Shown: positions 46,306 to 64,000 of the stretch, piece after piece
Layout of the letters: each line of letters starts with the position of its first letter
How positions within the stretch are numbered: the stretch's first letter is position 1
Assembly: GCA_038030265.1 (NCBI GenBank)
Contig: CM075940.1
Location: 7,068,001 to 7,132,000, forward strand
Length of the DNA: 64,000 nt
Direction: 5' to 3'
Source: Corythucha ciliata
Lineage: Eukaryota > Arthropoda > Insecta > Hemiptera > Tingidae
Program-made: the position numbers and the translations under genes
The notes under the pieces: model-generated
What the model saw: the letters and a program-made list of their open reading frames with translations, nothing else
Told to the model about the DNA's origin: nothing
The model's database searches: none

Positions 46306-46853
46306 TGGTTTTTTCAATTTCAGCCCCGTATATGACTGTTTTTACTCAATTTTTCTTTCAATTTTAGCCTCAGTATTAGCGATTCCTCGCAATTTTATCA
46401 ACGAATTATCATGGTTCTTAATTGAATCCGCGAATTATCGATTTTTATCACTTTTAGCAAATGCATTTTTTCAAAATTTGAATCGGCATTTCCTGTTTTC
46501 CCAATTTTAACTGGTGAATGAACGTCTGTTCTTCATTTTAGCCGTAATTAAGCGATTTTTCATATTTCATCCGCGAAATTCAGTTTTATCAATTTTAGCC
46601 GCAAATTATAGCGTATTTTCTGAATTTCGGCCGCGAATTAACGATTTTTATCGCTCGACATTCAGCAATGAATTTTTCCACAATTTTGCCTTCGCCAATT
46701 GGCGTTTCTCGTTTTCTCGCCCTTTTCCTTCATTTCAGCCGTGAGTTGGCGATTTATCACAATTTTATCGGCGATTTTTTTTCCTTTTATGGAATAATTT
46801 TGCCTGTGAGTGAGAGCTATTTCTTATAATTGTATCCACAAATCAGCGTTATA
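46306..46853 (-). repeat. Family A array right of the hAT-like element
   Basis: Continues family A (TTTCAATTTTAGCCTCAG, CGCGAATTAACGATTTTT) up to the foldback element. Confidence 0.8.
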
Positions 46854-48846
46854 CAGGGTGTAACGGGTTACAAATGGTGTACGGGACAGTGGGGCATAAT
46901 TTAAATGGGTGATTCCACATAACATGTGGGTCAAAAATGACTATATGGACCATGGTCCGATTATCAACCGTTTCTGAGAAATCGCAGTTTTCCTGAATTT
47001 CGATGCATCAGGCGTTTTCTTCAAAACTCGGTCGGTATCTTAGCAACCATTGATCCTAGGAAATTTTCAAGTACACCGTTGGAAAGAGCCCAAAATTTCC
47101 TTTCAGATGATCGTTAAGTTGGGTTAGGTCGTGAAATTTGGACGCCCTTAACCCTCGGCTGAAAAGCATCTTCCTTGAATTTCTCTATTCTTTCTTGTCA
47201 TTCAGCCAGCTGTCATTTTACTGACAGCTCTCGGAGGAAGAGTAGGACTTCATAAAAAACTTCTAGTCAACAATTATTAAGCTTTCAAATGACCTGCTCT
47301 GAGATACAGTTCGAAATACTTGAAAACTCGGCCAAAATGTTTGGAAACGTACGTTTCCGATTGCCCTCGAGCGGGAAACAATTTGCTTCCGAAAGCTCTT
47401 CACGAACCTTTTCGGTGAATTTTTTTCTCTGCTAAGACTGCTGAGTCCGGTTACTTCGCTGGACCAACTCCAAAAAAAGTCATACTAAGTGCTTGAAACG
47501 GCAGGTCACTGCACAGAACCTGGGGGGTTTTGATCTGTAGGATTCAAGGGTGGCTACCAACTGTCACTACCGTTCACACCCTCTCCTTTGTCAGATAATT
47601 CGTAGAGATCGGTGGAAACAGAGCTTTTGGTAGTCAAACGCAAAGCAAACTGCTTAGGCCAGGGGCTCAGGTACATGACTCCCTACTGCTAATTCGTAGG
47701 ACCCTTAACAAGAAAGAAAGAAAGAAAACAACAACAACAACAACACGAGCGAATACAAATTTAAAACCAGTAGAATCCCTCACCACCAACCTGAGTGACA
47801 TGAGCATTTATTTTTTAACGAATTTTTCCCGTTCTATGGTAATCGTAAACATACGTTTCCAAACGATGTAGACAGGGGCTTAAAGTATTTCGAACTGTAT
47901 CTCAGAAGGAATAGAGACAAAGCTCCGAACCAAGCAGGTCATTTGTAAGCTTAATAATTGTAGAAGTTTTTCCTGAAGCCCTACTCTTCCTCCGAGAGCT
48001 GTCAGTAAAAAGACAGCTGGCTGAATGACAAGTAAGAATAGAGAAATTCAAGGAAGCGGCTTTTCAGCCGAGCGTTAAGGGTGTCCACATTTCTCGAACT
48101 ACCCCATCTTAATAGTATATTGTACACCTAGGCATGAAAGGCGTACTTTTCCGGGCCGAGAAAAAAAGTGGCCAGCCGAGACGCAGTTGAGGCTGACCAT
48201 TTTTCGAGGCCCATAATACGCCTTTCTGCCGAGGCGTACACATTATTTTTTATCATACGAAAGAAGGGGAAAAAATTAATAAATTAGTATTGAGTTTAAA
48301 ACTGGAAGGTGGAATAAAAATAAAACGTTTGCCCATCTGTACTTGAAAAAATACAAATTAAAAGTGCATCTAGACAAACGACAACGCCTCAGTGAGAGGG
48401 AAAGTCTGTCGGTGTGGAGGAGTGTGGAGAGGTGTGTTCCGTGGCAACGAGAAAACCCCCTGCATGCAAGAATAGGAAATAAAATGCGATAGCTATCCGA
48501 AGCGCATCTTGGTGACAAATTTTGGCAAAATTTTTCATGCCTAGACATGAAAATCGTATTTTCATGACAGTTGCGAGTCATGAAAGCACGCGTTTTCACA
48601 TCGAGTAGGATAAAAAGGATATTGTGTGCTCTTTCCAACGGTATCCTTGAAATTCCCCCAGGATCAATGGTTGCTAAGATACCGACCGATTTTAGAAAAA
48701 AACGCCTGATCCATTGACAATCATGAAAACTGCGATTTTCTCGGAAACAGTTAATATTCGGACCATGGTCCATATATTTATTTTTGACCCACATGTGATG
48801 TGGAATCACCCATTTCAATTATGCCCCATTTTTCCGTTACACCCTG
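46854..48846. mobile_element. 2-kb foldback element with long inverted arms
   Basis: Starts CAGGGTGTAACGG and ends CCGTTACACCCTG, with TATA on both outer sides (46850-46853 and 48847-48850). The outer arms (46854-47090 and 48640-48846) are about 85-90% complementary. Inner arms (47105-47375 and 47830-48115) are also complementary, so it folds nearly end to end around a spacer at about 47380-47830. The right arm carries about 430 extra bases (48120-48555), including its own hairpin. No transposase frame is present. It interrupts a family A array. Confidence 0.88.
48125..48250. repeat. Hairpin within the right arm of the foldback
   Basis: GTACACCTAGGCATGAAAGG at 48122 pairs with GTACGCCTCGGCAGAAAGG read from 48240 on the other strand. 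GGGCCGAGAAAA pairs likewise with TTTTTCGAGGCCC. The stem is about 55-60 bp. It is absent from the left arm, so it is probably a later insertion or the left arm lost it. Confidence 0.75.
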
Positions 48847-48854
48847 TATACTCC

Positions 48855-49010
48855 ATTATCCAAGAATTAGCTTTTTTCTTAATTTAGCCGCGAATTAAAG
48901 TTTTTTCTCAATTTTAACCTGGAATCAAGGTTTTTTACGACGTTAACCGCGAATTAGAGATGATTTCACATTTACTTCATACTTCCTGTGAATTTAGCTC
49001 ATTTTTTCAG
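48855..49010 (-). repeat. Family A array fragment
   Basis: Units TTTAGCCGCGAATTAAAG and TTAACCGCGAATTAGAG directly right of the foldback element. Confidence 0.75.
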
Positions 49011-49132
49011 TCTTACAGTCACAAAGTTTGCCGTCAAAACTGCTCATGCTAATACCTGAGTTTTTCCTGACTCTCACCCTACCCCCCCTCCACGAACCAA
49101 AAGTAGAATAGGAGCTCTTGCAAATCAGTTAA

Positions 49133-49526
49133 GGGGGAGTTGTACATGTGTTTCCTCGACCCCCCTCCAATCATACCTCGCCTACTCCGCGTTACGTAAA
49201 TTACGGCCGTATTTCTGCACCAATCCTGAACTTCAAGGGCTCATTTAAATCTTCGGAAAATTCCGCACAAACGTACGATCTTCCTTTTTCATATTTCATC
49301 CCTAATATAACTGTAAAACGCACATAAACTTTTACCTTAAAAATTCACACGCTTTCGACGACTTATTTACGAAAGCAAGATCGTACGGTTGTGCGGAATT
49401 TCCTGAAGATTTAAATGAGCCCTTGAAGTCCAGGATTGGTGCAGAAATACAGTGATAATATCCGTAACGCGGAGTTGGCGAGGTATGATTGGAGGGGGGT
49501 CGAGGAAACACATGTACAACTCCTCC
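49133..49526. mobile_element. TTAA-flanked MITE with long inverted arms
   Basis: TTAA lies at both edges (49129-49132 and 49527-49530). The arms, GG(G/A)GGAGTTGTACATGTG inward, are nearly identical over about 150 bp and separated by about 95 bp of AT-rich loop. TTAA duplications are the mark of piggyBac and of Kolobok elements; termini beginning GGGGG are not the usual piggyBac CCY, so the superfamily is open. No coding capacity. Confidence 0.88.
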
Positions 49527-49779
49527 TTAAGTGGAACTCAATATTGAGTTTAAGGGACGAAATTCCCAATAATTTGACTGACTGATGAATTTAGCTCCGA
49601 TAAGACCGGATTGCCGGCTATTTATAAAGAATTGGGTGAAGTTGTCTTTTTTCCACTTTCTGCTGAAAAAATGGCAATTAGCGCTTTTCACTTAAGACCT
49701 TTTGCGCTTTGAAAATGTCTAAACTGACGATTGGACGTGACCTACAAAAGTGGCGAAACAGTGGCCACAAACTTGTCTC

Positions 49780-50088
49780 TGTAGGAATAATTGGCGTTTT
49801 CTCAATTTTAGCCATGAAGTACCAATTTTCCTCCATTTTTGTCGCAATCTAAGGGCTTTTTCTCAATTTTAGTCGCGAACTATTTCTCAATTTTAGCCGT
49901 GAATTAGCGAATTTTCTCTCATTGACCCGATATTTATAGTTTTCTCCTCTCTTCTAGTGAATGGGCGCTTCTTTTCCACTTTAGCCACTTATTTTCTCAA
50001 TTTTAGCAGCGAATGAGCTATTTATTTATCTACATTTTAGACAGGGATTAGCGGTTTGTCTCAGTTGTAGCCATGGGTTAACGTTTTT
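49780..50088 (-). repeat. Family A array fragment
   Basis: Units such as TCAATTTTAGCCGTGAATTA and TTTTAGCAGCGAATGAGC, interrupted at 50089 by the R850 repeat. One family B-like unit (TCTAAACTGACGATTGGACG) lies just before, at about 49717. Confidence 0.75.
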
Positions 50089-50934
50089 AGTGCATTTCAT
50101 TCTGAAAATGCACTATTGGTCTCGTCGTGATGGTGGCAAACATGGGTCATGTCATGTTTTTTTCACGTTTCAGAACCTCTAGAACACGAATTCAGTGGTC
50201 TCCGGAATTCATATATATATATTTCTTTATATACATATTGGTTTATATATCTTTATGGCCGTTTTCTTGTTAGCACGATAACTCTCGTGGAAGTTAATTT
50301 AGCGGAACGCGCTTTGGCACAAAAATCAGTAGTCATAAGACCCCGGTCGGTATTGCATTTGGGCCAAATCGGTCGAGGTGGAGGGGGGGAAAATAGGGGT
50401 TGAAATGGTCGAAAAATCACTATAAATCACCAGTTGATTCTAGAAGCATTATATTCGGTACGTATACTGCATGTTATAGTAGCCTTTGATTCCCATTTTA
50501 ATTTGTCGAAAAATTCAAGGTGGTGGGGGTGGTCCTTCCGGTGTCGAAGTGTAAAAATAGCGTTGAACTTCACTAGTTCATCTTAGCGCTCTAAAGTTCG
50601 ACTCAATAATTTAATGTAACGAAAGCCCTGGGTTCCCTTGAGATTTATCGAAAACTTTGATGGGGGAAGGTGAAATGGGGGATGAAATTTCAAAAAATCG
50701 CTTAAATTCACACGTTTAGGTATTATAAAATACGGCACAAAAATGTAATGTAACAAAGCCCTTGGAAAACTACCGAAACTTTTCGACATTTTTGAAGAGA
50801 GGGTGGTGAAAATAGAGGAAGAAGTTGGGCATAATGAAACAAATTATGGTATCAAAATTATTACTTCTGGGACGGCTTAGGGTATCCGTATACGGAATGA
50901 AATGCACTCTTTCCGACCGCCAGCTGCCGGAGCG
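50089..50934 (+). mobile_element. Interspersed repeat 'R850', copy 2
   Basis: Same start AGTGCATTTCATTCTGAAAA and same end GAATGAAATGCACT + CTTTCCGACCGCCAGCTGCC as 12602-13461. It is inserted in family A array. It has a single TTGTTAGCACGATAACTCTCG block (50268) where copy 1 has two, and unique sequence at 50540-50820. Confidence 0.75.
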
Positions 50935-50939
50935 ATTTT

Positions 50940-51765
50940 TTTTTTCATATTTAAACGTATTTCTTCACTTCTTAGTCATGCGGATTACCGGTTTATCTCC
51001 ATTTTAGCCTCGTGTTACCGCGTGTTTCCTCAATTTCAGCCACGGAATAGCGGATTTCCTCCAATTGATCGTCGAATTAGCGTTTTTTTTTTCATTTTAG
51101 CTGCGAGTTATGTCTGAATTGTAGCCGTGAATTATTCCTTAATTTCAACTGTTAATTATTCCATAATTTCAACCGTGAATCACCGCTTTTACTCAATTTC
51201 AGCTCCGAATAATCGGATTTTCGCGTGAATTAGCGTTTTTTTCATATTAGCTGCGAATGATTGCTTTCTGTAATATTAGCCGCGAATTACAGCATTTCCT
51301 TCAATTTTAGCAGCGAATAAGCTCTTCAACTAAGAGGAAGGAAATTAGTCGTTTGTCTCAGTTTTAGCCGTGAACAAGAGGGCTTATTAAATGTACCGTG
51401 AATTAGCGTTATTCTTATTTTAGCCGGAAATTATTTGCCTATTTTTGGCGGCGGATTATTTCTTAATTTTAGCAGTGAAATACCGCATTCCTGAATCTTG
51501 GCTGCTAGCGCATTATTTCAGATTGATCCGCGAATTAGCGTCTTTCTACATTTTTGCTGCTAAAGCGCTTTTTGCCAACATTATTCACAAAAAGATTTAG
51601 CTCCATTTTATCTGCGATTGAGCGTTTTACATTAATTTTAGGCGGGAATTAGCGGTTTGTCTGTTTTAGCCGTGAATCAGCGGGTTCTATGATTTTATCA
51701 TTCGCATCCATGAATTAGCGTTTTTCTCAATTTTAACATCTCATGAGTGCTTTTTCTCGGGTTGT
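50940..51765 (-). repeat. Family A array
   Basis: Units CAATTTCAGC(C)CGCGAAT and TTTTAGC(A/C)GCGAATTAGCG continuing right of R850. Confidence 0.8.
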
Positions 51766-51774
51766 ACTAATTTA

Positions 51775-52155
51775 TGGAATGAACAAAAGCTTACGGAACG
51801 GACATTAAAACAGGTCGCAGGATCCCCAAAATACACGTGTGAAATATACTAGTTACCCCCCACAAGAAATTAGGAGAAATAACCCGAGTAACTGAAAAGT
51901 ACTAATATTTCGCGGAGGGTACCTTACGGAATGAACAAAAGCTTACGGAAAACGGGTATGAAAACCGGCCGCAGGGTCTCCAAAACGCACGTGTGGAATC
52001 TGTAGCCTCAGCGGGGAGAAGTATATTACTAGTACTTTTCAGTTACTCGGGTTATTTCTCCTAAATTACGTGTGAGAGGTGACTGGGGGATTCCATACAC
52101 GTGCATTTTGGTGACACTATGCGCCTGTTTTTATACCCGTTCGTAACCCGTAATT
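51775..52155. repeat. Compound direct and inverted repeat
   Basis: Two direct copies begin GGAATGAACAAAAGCTTACGG (51780 and 51929) and carry CCAAAA(T/C)(A/G)CACGTGTG. A 37-bp inverted pair (GAGAAATAACCCGAGTAACTG) lies at 51867-51903 and 52031-52067. The right end reads inward as ACGGGTTACGAACGGGTATAA with the same CACGTG block. It looks like rearranged foldback or MITE units; no duplication was identified. Confidence 0.75.
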
Positions 52156-52690
52156 AGACTCTCCCCCTTTTCTCTACTTTTGCCACGAATTAGAACTATT
52201 TTTTAATTTTAGCCGCGAATCAGCGTACGAATTGGTGTCTTTTTCCATTTTAATTGCGAGTGAGCGTACGTTTTACTTCAATTTCTTGGCGGGTCCCGTT
52301 GTTGACTCGAGAAACCACGAATTGGCGTTTTTAAAAATATAATGGTTGAGGCTGCCTAGGGATGGACGGCAGCTTTTTCTCAATTATCGTCAAATAATAG
52401 TGTTTTTTTTTTTCAATTTTTTAGCCTTAAATTAGTGATTTTTTAGATTTTACCGCGAATAAGTGGTGTTTCGCTACGAATTTCAGCACTTGTCCCAAAC
52501 GTTTTGCCATGGAATTGCCCCAAGGTTAGCACATTAGAAGGCCTTCTCAATTGTGTCCGTCTATTTATTAAGTCTTCGTAGTTTCTCTGTTTTGTCCGCG
52601 AAGTTGCCTTCAGATATCTCAAATTGATCTATTTTTCCTAATTTAAGTGGGAAATGAGCGCATATTCTCAATGTTTGCCGCTAATCAACA
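52155..52690 (-). repeat. Family A array, decayed
   Basis: TTTTAGCCGCGAATCAGCG and ATTTTACCGCGAATAAG units among diverged sequence. Confidence 0.7.
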
Positions 52691-52699
52691 ATTTAAAAC

Positions 52700-53319
52700 C
52701 TACAAATCCATATTATACATCTTTAAGCTTTTCAAGTCCATAGGCATCTTGGCTGAGTCGGAATATTTATCAGAGCCCTGAGCCTTTCAGACTTGTTTTT
52801 CGGTGGCTCGGAGCCCCCAGAAATAATCTTTTAACGTCTGGCTTGACACAATTTATTTTGTAAGGCAATTTCCACTTATTTGACGGATTTTTGGCGGACT
52901 TTATTAGCGAACAGCACAGGAAACCTTCTGTTAACGCCCGGCTTCAAGGCTTCAAGTGAGAGTAAAGAGCAGGCAACACTGACCCCCCTCCTGATGTCTT
53001 CTTTATCACGCGTCGTTCTTCTTTCTCTCAAAACCCCTGTACTTACGTGTATTAAATGTCAAGAGATTTCATTATCTCGTCCTAAATTTTAAGTTTATGA
53101 ATTTGTATTGATTTCAGTGTATTTCCAGTAATTTGAACGTGTTATTTTTCTTTGGAGAGCTTTGATTTTTTTCCCGTACCTACTGCGGGGATCTTCAGTC
53201 CCAACATTTGAGACTTCAAACAACGCTGTACCTGATGAAAAACATTTCGAAACCAGCGGACACGGTGAGAGTCGACACACATCCCCGCCGAAATCTCGAA
53301 GATTCACTCGATCGACGCA
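52700..53319. promoter_or_regulatory. 5' region of SEL1L
   Basis: About 600 bp upstream of the SEL1L ATG, expected to hold promoter and 5' UTR. No TATA or unfolded-protein-response element was confidently recognised. The ATG at 53320 has AACGCAATGATT context. Confidence 0.35.
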
Positions 53320-60748
<7,429 letters not shown>

Positions 60749-60765
60749 CATAGACATTTGTAAGA

Positions 60766-60771
60766 AATAAA
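60766..60771 (+). terminator. SEL1L polyadenylation signal
   Basis: AATAAA 18 nt after the stop codon (AAGAAATAAAGG). If used, the 3' UTR is very short; no closer alternative is evident. Confidence 0.55.
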
Positions 60772-60774
60772 GGC

Positions 60775-62055
60775 CTGTTGAGCACTCACGGATGTGTTGT
60801 TTTTTTTACTTTGTAAGTGCATTGGTCATGATACTTGAGTGATTATGACTACCTTCTTTATTGTGACCTTTATGCAACTTTAATCCAACGATTTCTTTTT
60901 CACGTACCATTTTTCGTTTTGATGTGGGATATAAGGCATTTAGAAATTGTATCATTTAAATGGCTGTACTTGTATTGAAAAGCGTATTAGTACGATAAAA
61001 AAAAAAAATCTGAGTGTACTTGTAGAAACCGTTCTAAGGCTATTGAATCTTGAAAAGTTGTTCTTCACTTTTCGCTACCTCAACTCAATTAAGTACTATG
61101 ACGCATTGATTAGATATCAATCGCCAGGAGTTTCACTCATGTATTCAATGCGTGGAAAGTTTGCTTCCTATCGTTATAAGTGTCATATTTGCGATACGCG
61201 ATGCGCTTAAGGATAATTTTATGGTCATAGTACTGAAAAACTATAGGAGTTGCGAAGCGAAATGAAGTCATCCTTTGGCTGTGGTTGAATTTAATAGCTT
61301 AGAAAATGGCATTTTTGTTGCTTATTGATAAAAAAAAAATCGAAATTTTCCAGCGCTGTGAGCATTTTATTTTACATCAAATATATCCTTACTCCTGCCC
61401 CCTTTTTACAATGTTAAATAGCTTTTTGATCATTTCGTTTTACAATTATCCTAGCAGATGGTGTGTCGACTCAAGTGCCCTTCATAGGTTTAATGTTTTT
61501 CGTGTCTGCGTTATTTTTAAGAAGATGAGTTTTTGTCTCGACTTTTATCCCTTCGATGTATAGTTTGTTACGGAAATTAAACGGTTGAGACATTTTTTCC
61601 TGGCAAGTAATGCAGTACGTGAGTTACCAACTCGCGCTTTTTAGGGTCGCCCCCCTCTCCGATACTTCTTACGCACTGTGCCTTTAAACAATAAGGAATT
61701 TCCGTAGCGCATAACCCTCCCAACCCACTCCTTCATCCATCGTAGTCTTCTCATGTTGAATTACGCGCTGTAGCTAATTAAAACCAACAACAAAGGAAAA
61801 ACGAACTGGTTCAGACTTATCTAGTCATTTATTTATTCTTGCTATGATGGGGAGTGTTTTATCAACTAATCTGTTAACTCCCCTTGTGAAATGAAAAATA
61901 AATTAAATAAAAACCATTCATTTGTAAATAATGATGGAAAGTAAAATAAATAATTGTACTCCCCCACCCCTCATTATTCAACAAGTTTGTTGAAATCACA
62001 ATAAAAATATTTTTGTTAAAACAATTTAATTTCATAGCTTTGATTCATCTTTTTT
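60775..62055. other. Intergenic region between convergent genes
   Basis: AT-rich. TTTATTTATT at about 61828-61837 gives AATAAA on the minus strand, a candidate poly-A signal for the minus-strand gene ending at 62058. No other gene is supported. Confidence 0.4.
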
Positions 62056-62057
62056 TT

Positions 62058-62756
62058 TTAGCTGGATGACACAGTTACTCCGTATGTAGACCCGATGAGC
62101 TCGCCGTACTTGTATTTCTTCAGTCTTGTTGGCATGGTATAGAGATTTCTTTCAGAAGCGTACACATATCTTTTAATTTTTTGTCAGGTTAATAGCAATT
62201 TAGCAATGATGGTCACAGGTTTTCCCTCCAAGCTTACTGAAAAAATAGCTCATAGGTAGGCAAACACAAGCACGACAGGACGGTCTTGAGTGTTGAACTC
62301 TAACTTGTAGGATGGTACACCCATCGCTTACTAGGAAGACTGGTCATGATTACACTGATTCGTACTACCGAACGGAACCAGAAATAGAAGATAGTCAATT
62401 TCTGAAGCTAAAATCACAATTTCTGCTGGGATTTTGGGGGATTGCTGGTGTCCTGGTGGAAGGAAGGGAGAGTGGATAATTGACGGGTTCCACTCCGAGC
62501 AAAAGGTGTTAAAGAAGGGGAAAATGTAGGGTTATTGTTTCATGCGCCTCTTCTAAAAACATACATGCCAAACACAAAAGGATACGGAAGTCGAAGAACC
62601 CAGTAAGTGCTCTGAGAAAGAACAATAGGCTTTTGCTCCCCCGTAACGAAAACTGGGCACGGCTTTGGAGCGGGACGCACCTTTGGATCCAACGTGACGT
62701 AGACGGGTCCTTTGGGAGTCACGACGTGAATCCTCATGAGCTGAGCAAGCATATTT
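62058..62756 (-). CDS. C-terminal two exons of an unrecognised conserved-looking gene
   Basis: Exon 62756-62565 has acceptor TTTTTGGTCAACAG and donor GTATGT. It reads NMLAQLMRIHVVTPKGPVY, LDPKVRPAPKPCPVFVTGEQ and KPIVLSQSTYWVLRLPYPFV. It ends in phase 2 and joins exon 62169-62058, reading YVYASERNLYTMPTRLKKYK and ending YGVTVSSS-TAA. Phase agreement and dense sense codons support a real gene. The stretch YWVLRLPYPFVFGIYVY could be a membrane segment. I do not recognise the family. The acceptor of the last exon (ATTAAAAG) has a poor pyrimidine tract. Upstream exons would lie at higher coordinates, perhaps beyond the window. It is convergent with SEL1L. Confidence 0.55.
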
Positions 62757-63430
62757 CTGTTGACCAAAAATAAAGTTACGACGACTTTACTAAATTCGGG
62801 TTAGTTTATGCTTGTAAACGAGCGAAGAACCTTCAGAACGAGCGCTAGATCTTATCGCCCGCTGAGGTTGCACCAGTAGCAAAGCAAAGCGTGAAGATGT
62901 TTTCGATACTTCAAACTCTACGGATTGGCACTGTTTTGTGGTCGGCGTAAGGTAAACAGACGACAGAGAGCGAACACCAATACAATGACTCAAAAGAGCG
63001 GTCCAGTCTCGGTTTCGGCCTCAAGGTCTTCAGCTCACAAGACAAATCGGTCCCAGCTTTTATCACCCCCCACCCACCCATCAACGGGGCGCCGCCTATT
63101 TCTCGTCAGCTTTCTGTGAGCCCCGGATGTCCTTCCTTGACTTGCTTCGCCGGGAACAGGTTGAGATCGTAGTACATTCGAGCAAACTCGGCTCCAGGGG
63201 AGAAGGGTTCAACGAGAATGCTCGCCTCAACTGCCGGTCTGATGAGTGCGTAAACCGAACCGCCCCCTTAGTAGGCCATGTGAGATGTGAATGTATGATG
63301 ACGAAACATGAGACTAGGCCGCCCTTTGGGACCCTTGTAAATGAGAAAAACCACGATCTAATTTTTGGACTAAAAATAATGGAATTATGCTCTAAAATGG
63401 TCATGAGTTGTCTGGTAGCTTCAAATACAA
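62757..63430. other. Upstream intronic or flanking sequence
   Basis: Open frames occur on both strands (for example minus 63434-63096), but no domain or splice-supported exon is recognised. Confidence 0.4.
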
Positions 63431-63439
63431 CCACAGAAA

Positions 63440-63800
63440 ATTATGACATTGAACCCCTGCCGGCCCTTTGGCTCTTGCAAAGCATCGAATTCATAAATTT
63501 GGCTATAAAAAGCCAATTTGGCAGATGTCTCTCCTTACAAATCATTTTCGAAGGTTCGATTATTCAAAGAACAAATTTCACAAGTTAAAATAGCAATTTC
63601 GCGGATTGGGCTCTTATAAAAAAAGCTGAATTTCACAAGTTTGGCTATTTCAAAAACCAAATTTCGTCGTTTTCGCTCATACAAAATACCCTATCTCACG
63701 AGTTAGGCTCCTTCAGAACCCAAATTTGGCTGGTTTGGCTCTCCCAAAAAAACAACTTCTGCGAGTTCGCAACTCTTATAAAAACCATCTTTCGAAGGAT
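63440..63800 (-). repeat. Family E array (reverse) at the window end
   Basis: Repeats of GGCTCTTATAAAAA, CAAGTTTGGCTATTTC and CGAGTTAGGCTCCTTCAG with AACCAAATTTCG, reverse of the 20-kb array. A G run of about 14 follows at 63901-63914. Confidence 0.7.
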
Positions 63801-64000
63801 TGACGCGATACGCTGTGCCTGTACAAATACGTTACGGATAAGTGACTAAAAACTTGCAAAGTTGGCCTGAACATTAAGTGTACCTGTTTTCAGGTTTGAA
63901 AGGGGGGGGGGGGGTCCTAGCCAATTTCTTCCCGAAGCTATCGGAGCCGAGTATTACATTTTAGGTGTCCATGACTATCGCCCCCTCCCACACCTCGTGA

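Noticed and set aside
63096..63434. Minus-strand open frame as upstream exon of the terminal unknown gene
   Set aside because: No splice junction with matching phase could be identified and the residues look non-coding.

Overview
This is a gene-poor, repeat-rich stretch of an animal nuclear genome, most likely an arthropod and probably an insect. Coding regions are split by GT-AG introns, many only 54-80 nt long. The protein families are animal ones, and the mobile elements are copia, Jockey-like and RNase H-bearing LINE, tRNA-SINE and hAT-like elements. Species cannot be read from the sequence. There is no operon, CRISPR or prokaryotic signal.

Four conserved cellular genes can be reconstructed exon by exon, plus the end of a fifth. 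They are a WIPI4/WDR45-type autophagy beta-propeller (minus, 10086 to 1847, 8 coding exons), serine palmitoyltransferase subunit 1 (plus, 29462 to 31313, 8 exons, first exon not found), KCMF1-type E3 ubiquitin ligase (minus, 42157 to 35866, 8 exons), SEL1L/Hrd3 (plus, 53320 to 60748, 9 exons) and the last two exons of an unrecognised gene (minus, 62756 to 62058). They do not form a pathway; WIPI4 serves autophagy, SPT and SEL1L act at the ER, and KCMF1 acts in ubiquitination. The KCMF1 intron at 37202-37023 looks like a minor-spliceosome (U12, AT-AC) intron.

Almost everything else is repeat. The 6.8-kb WIPI4 intron holds a degenerate copia element (2699-6369), LINE 3' ends and arrays. A broken Jockey-like element (about 11200-15855) is interrupted by a SINE with a perfect 9-bp duplication. 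From 16 to 26 kb, and again from 43 to 53 kb, long fields of degenerate tandem repeats with a unit of roughly 30 bp dominate. At least four sequence families occur (A, B, C, E), and they share a CGCGAA-like core; a fifth (D) does not.

The most interesting structure is that several arrays sit inside DNA-transposon-like elements with hAT-type ends (CAG..CTG) and 8-bp target duplications. Three are nested like Russian dolls: 22430-26593 contains 23154-26350, which contains 23499-25685. A fourth lies at 44397-46297. A related element with 15-bp perfect terminal repeats lies at 19393-21077. Other palindromic elements are a 2-kb foldback (46854-48846), a TTAA-flanked MITE (49133-49526) and a compound inverted repeat (51775-52155).
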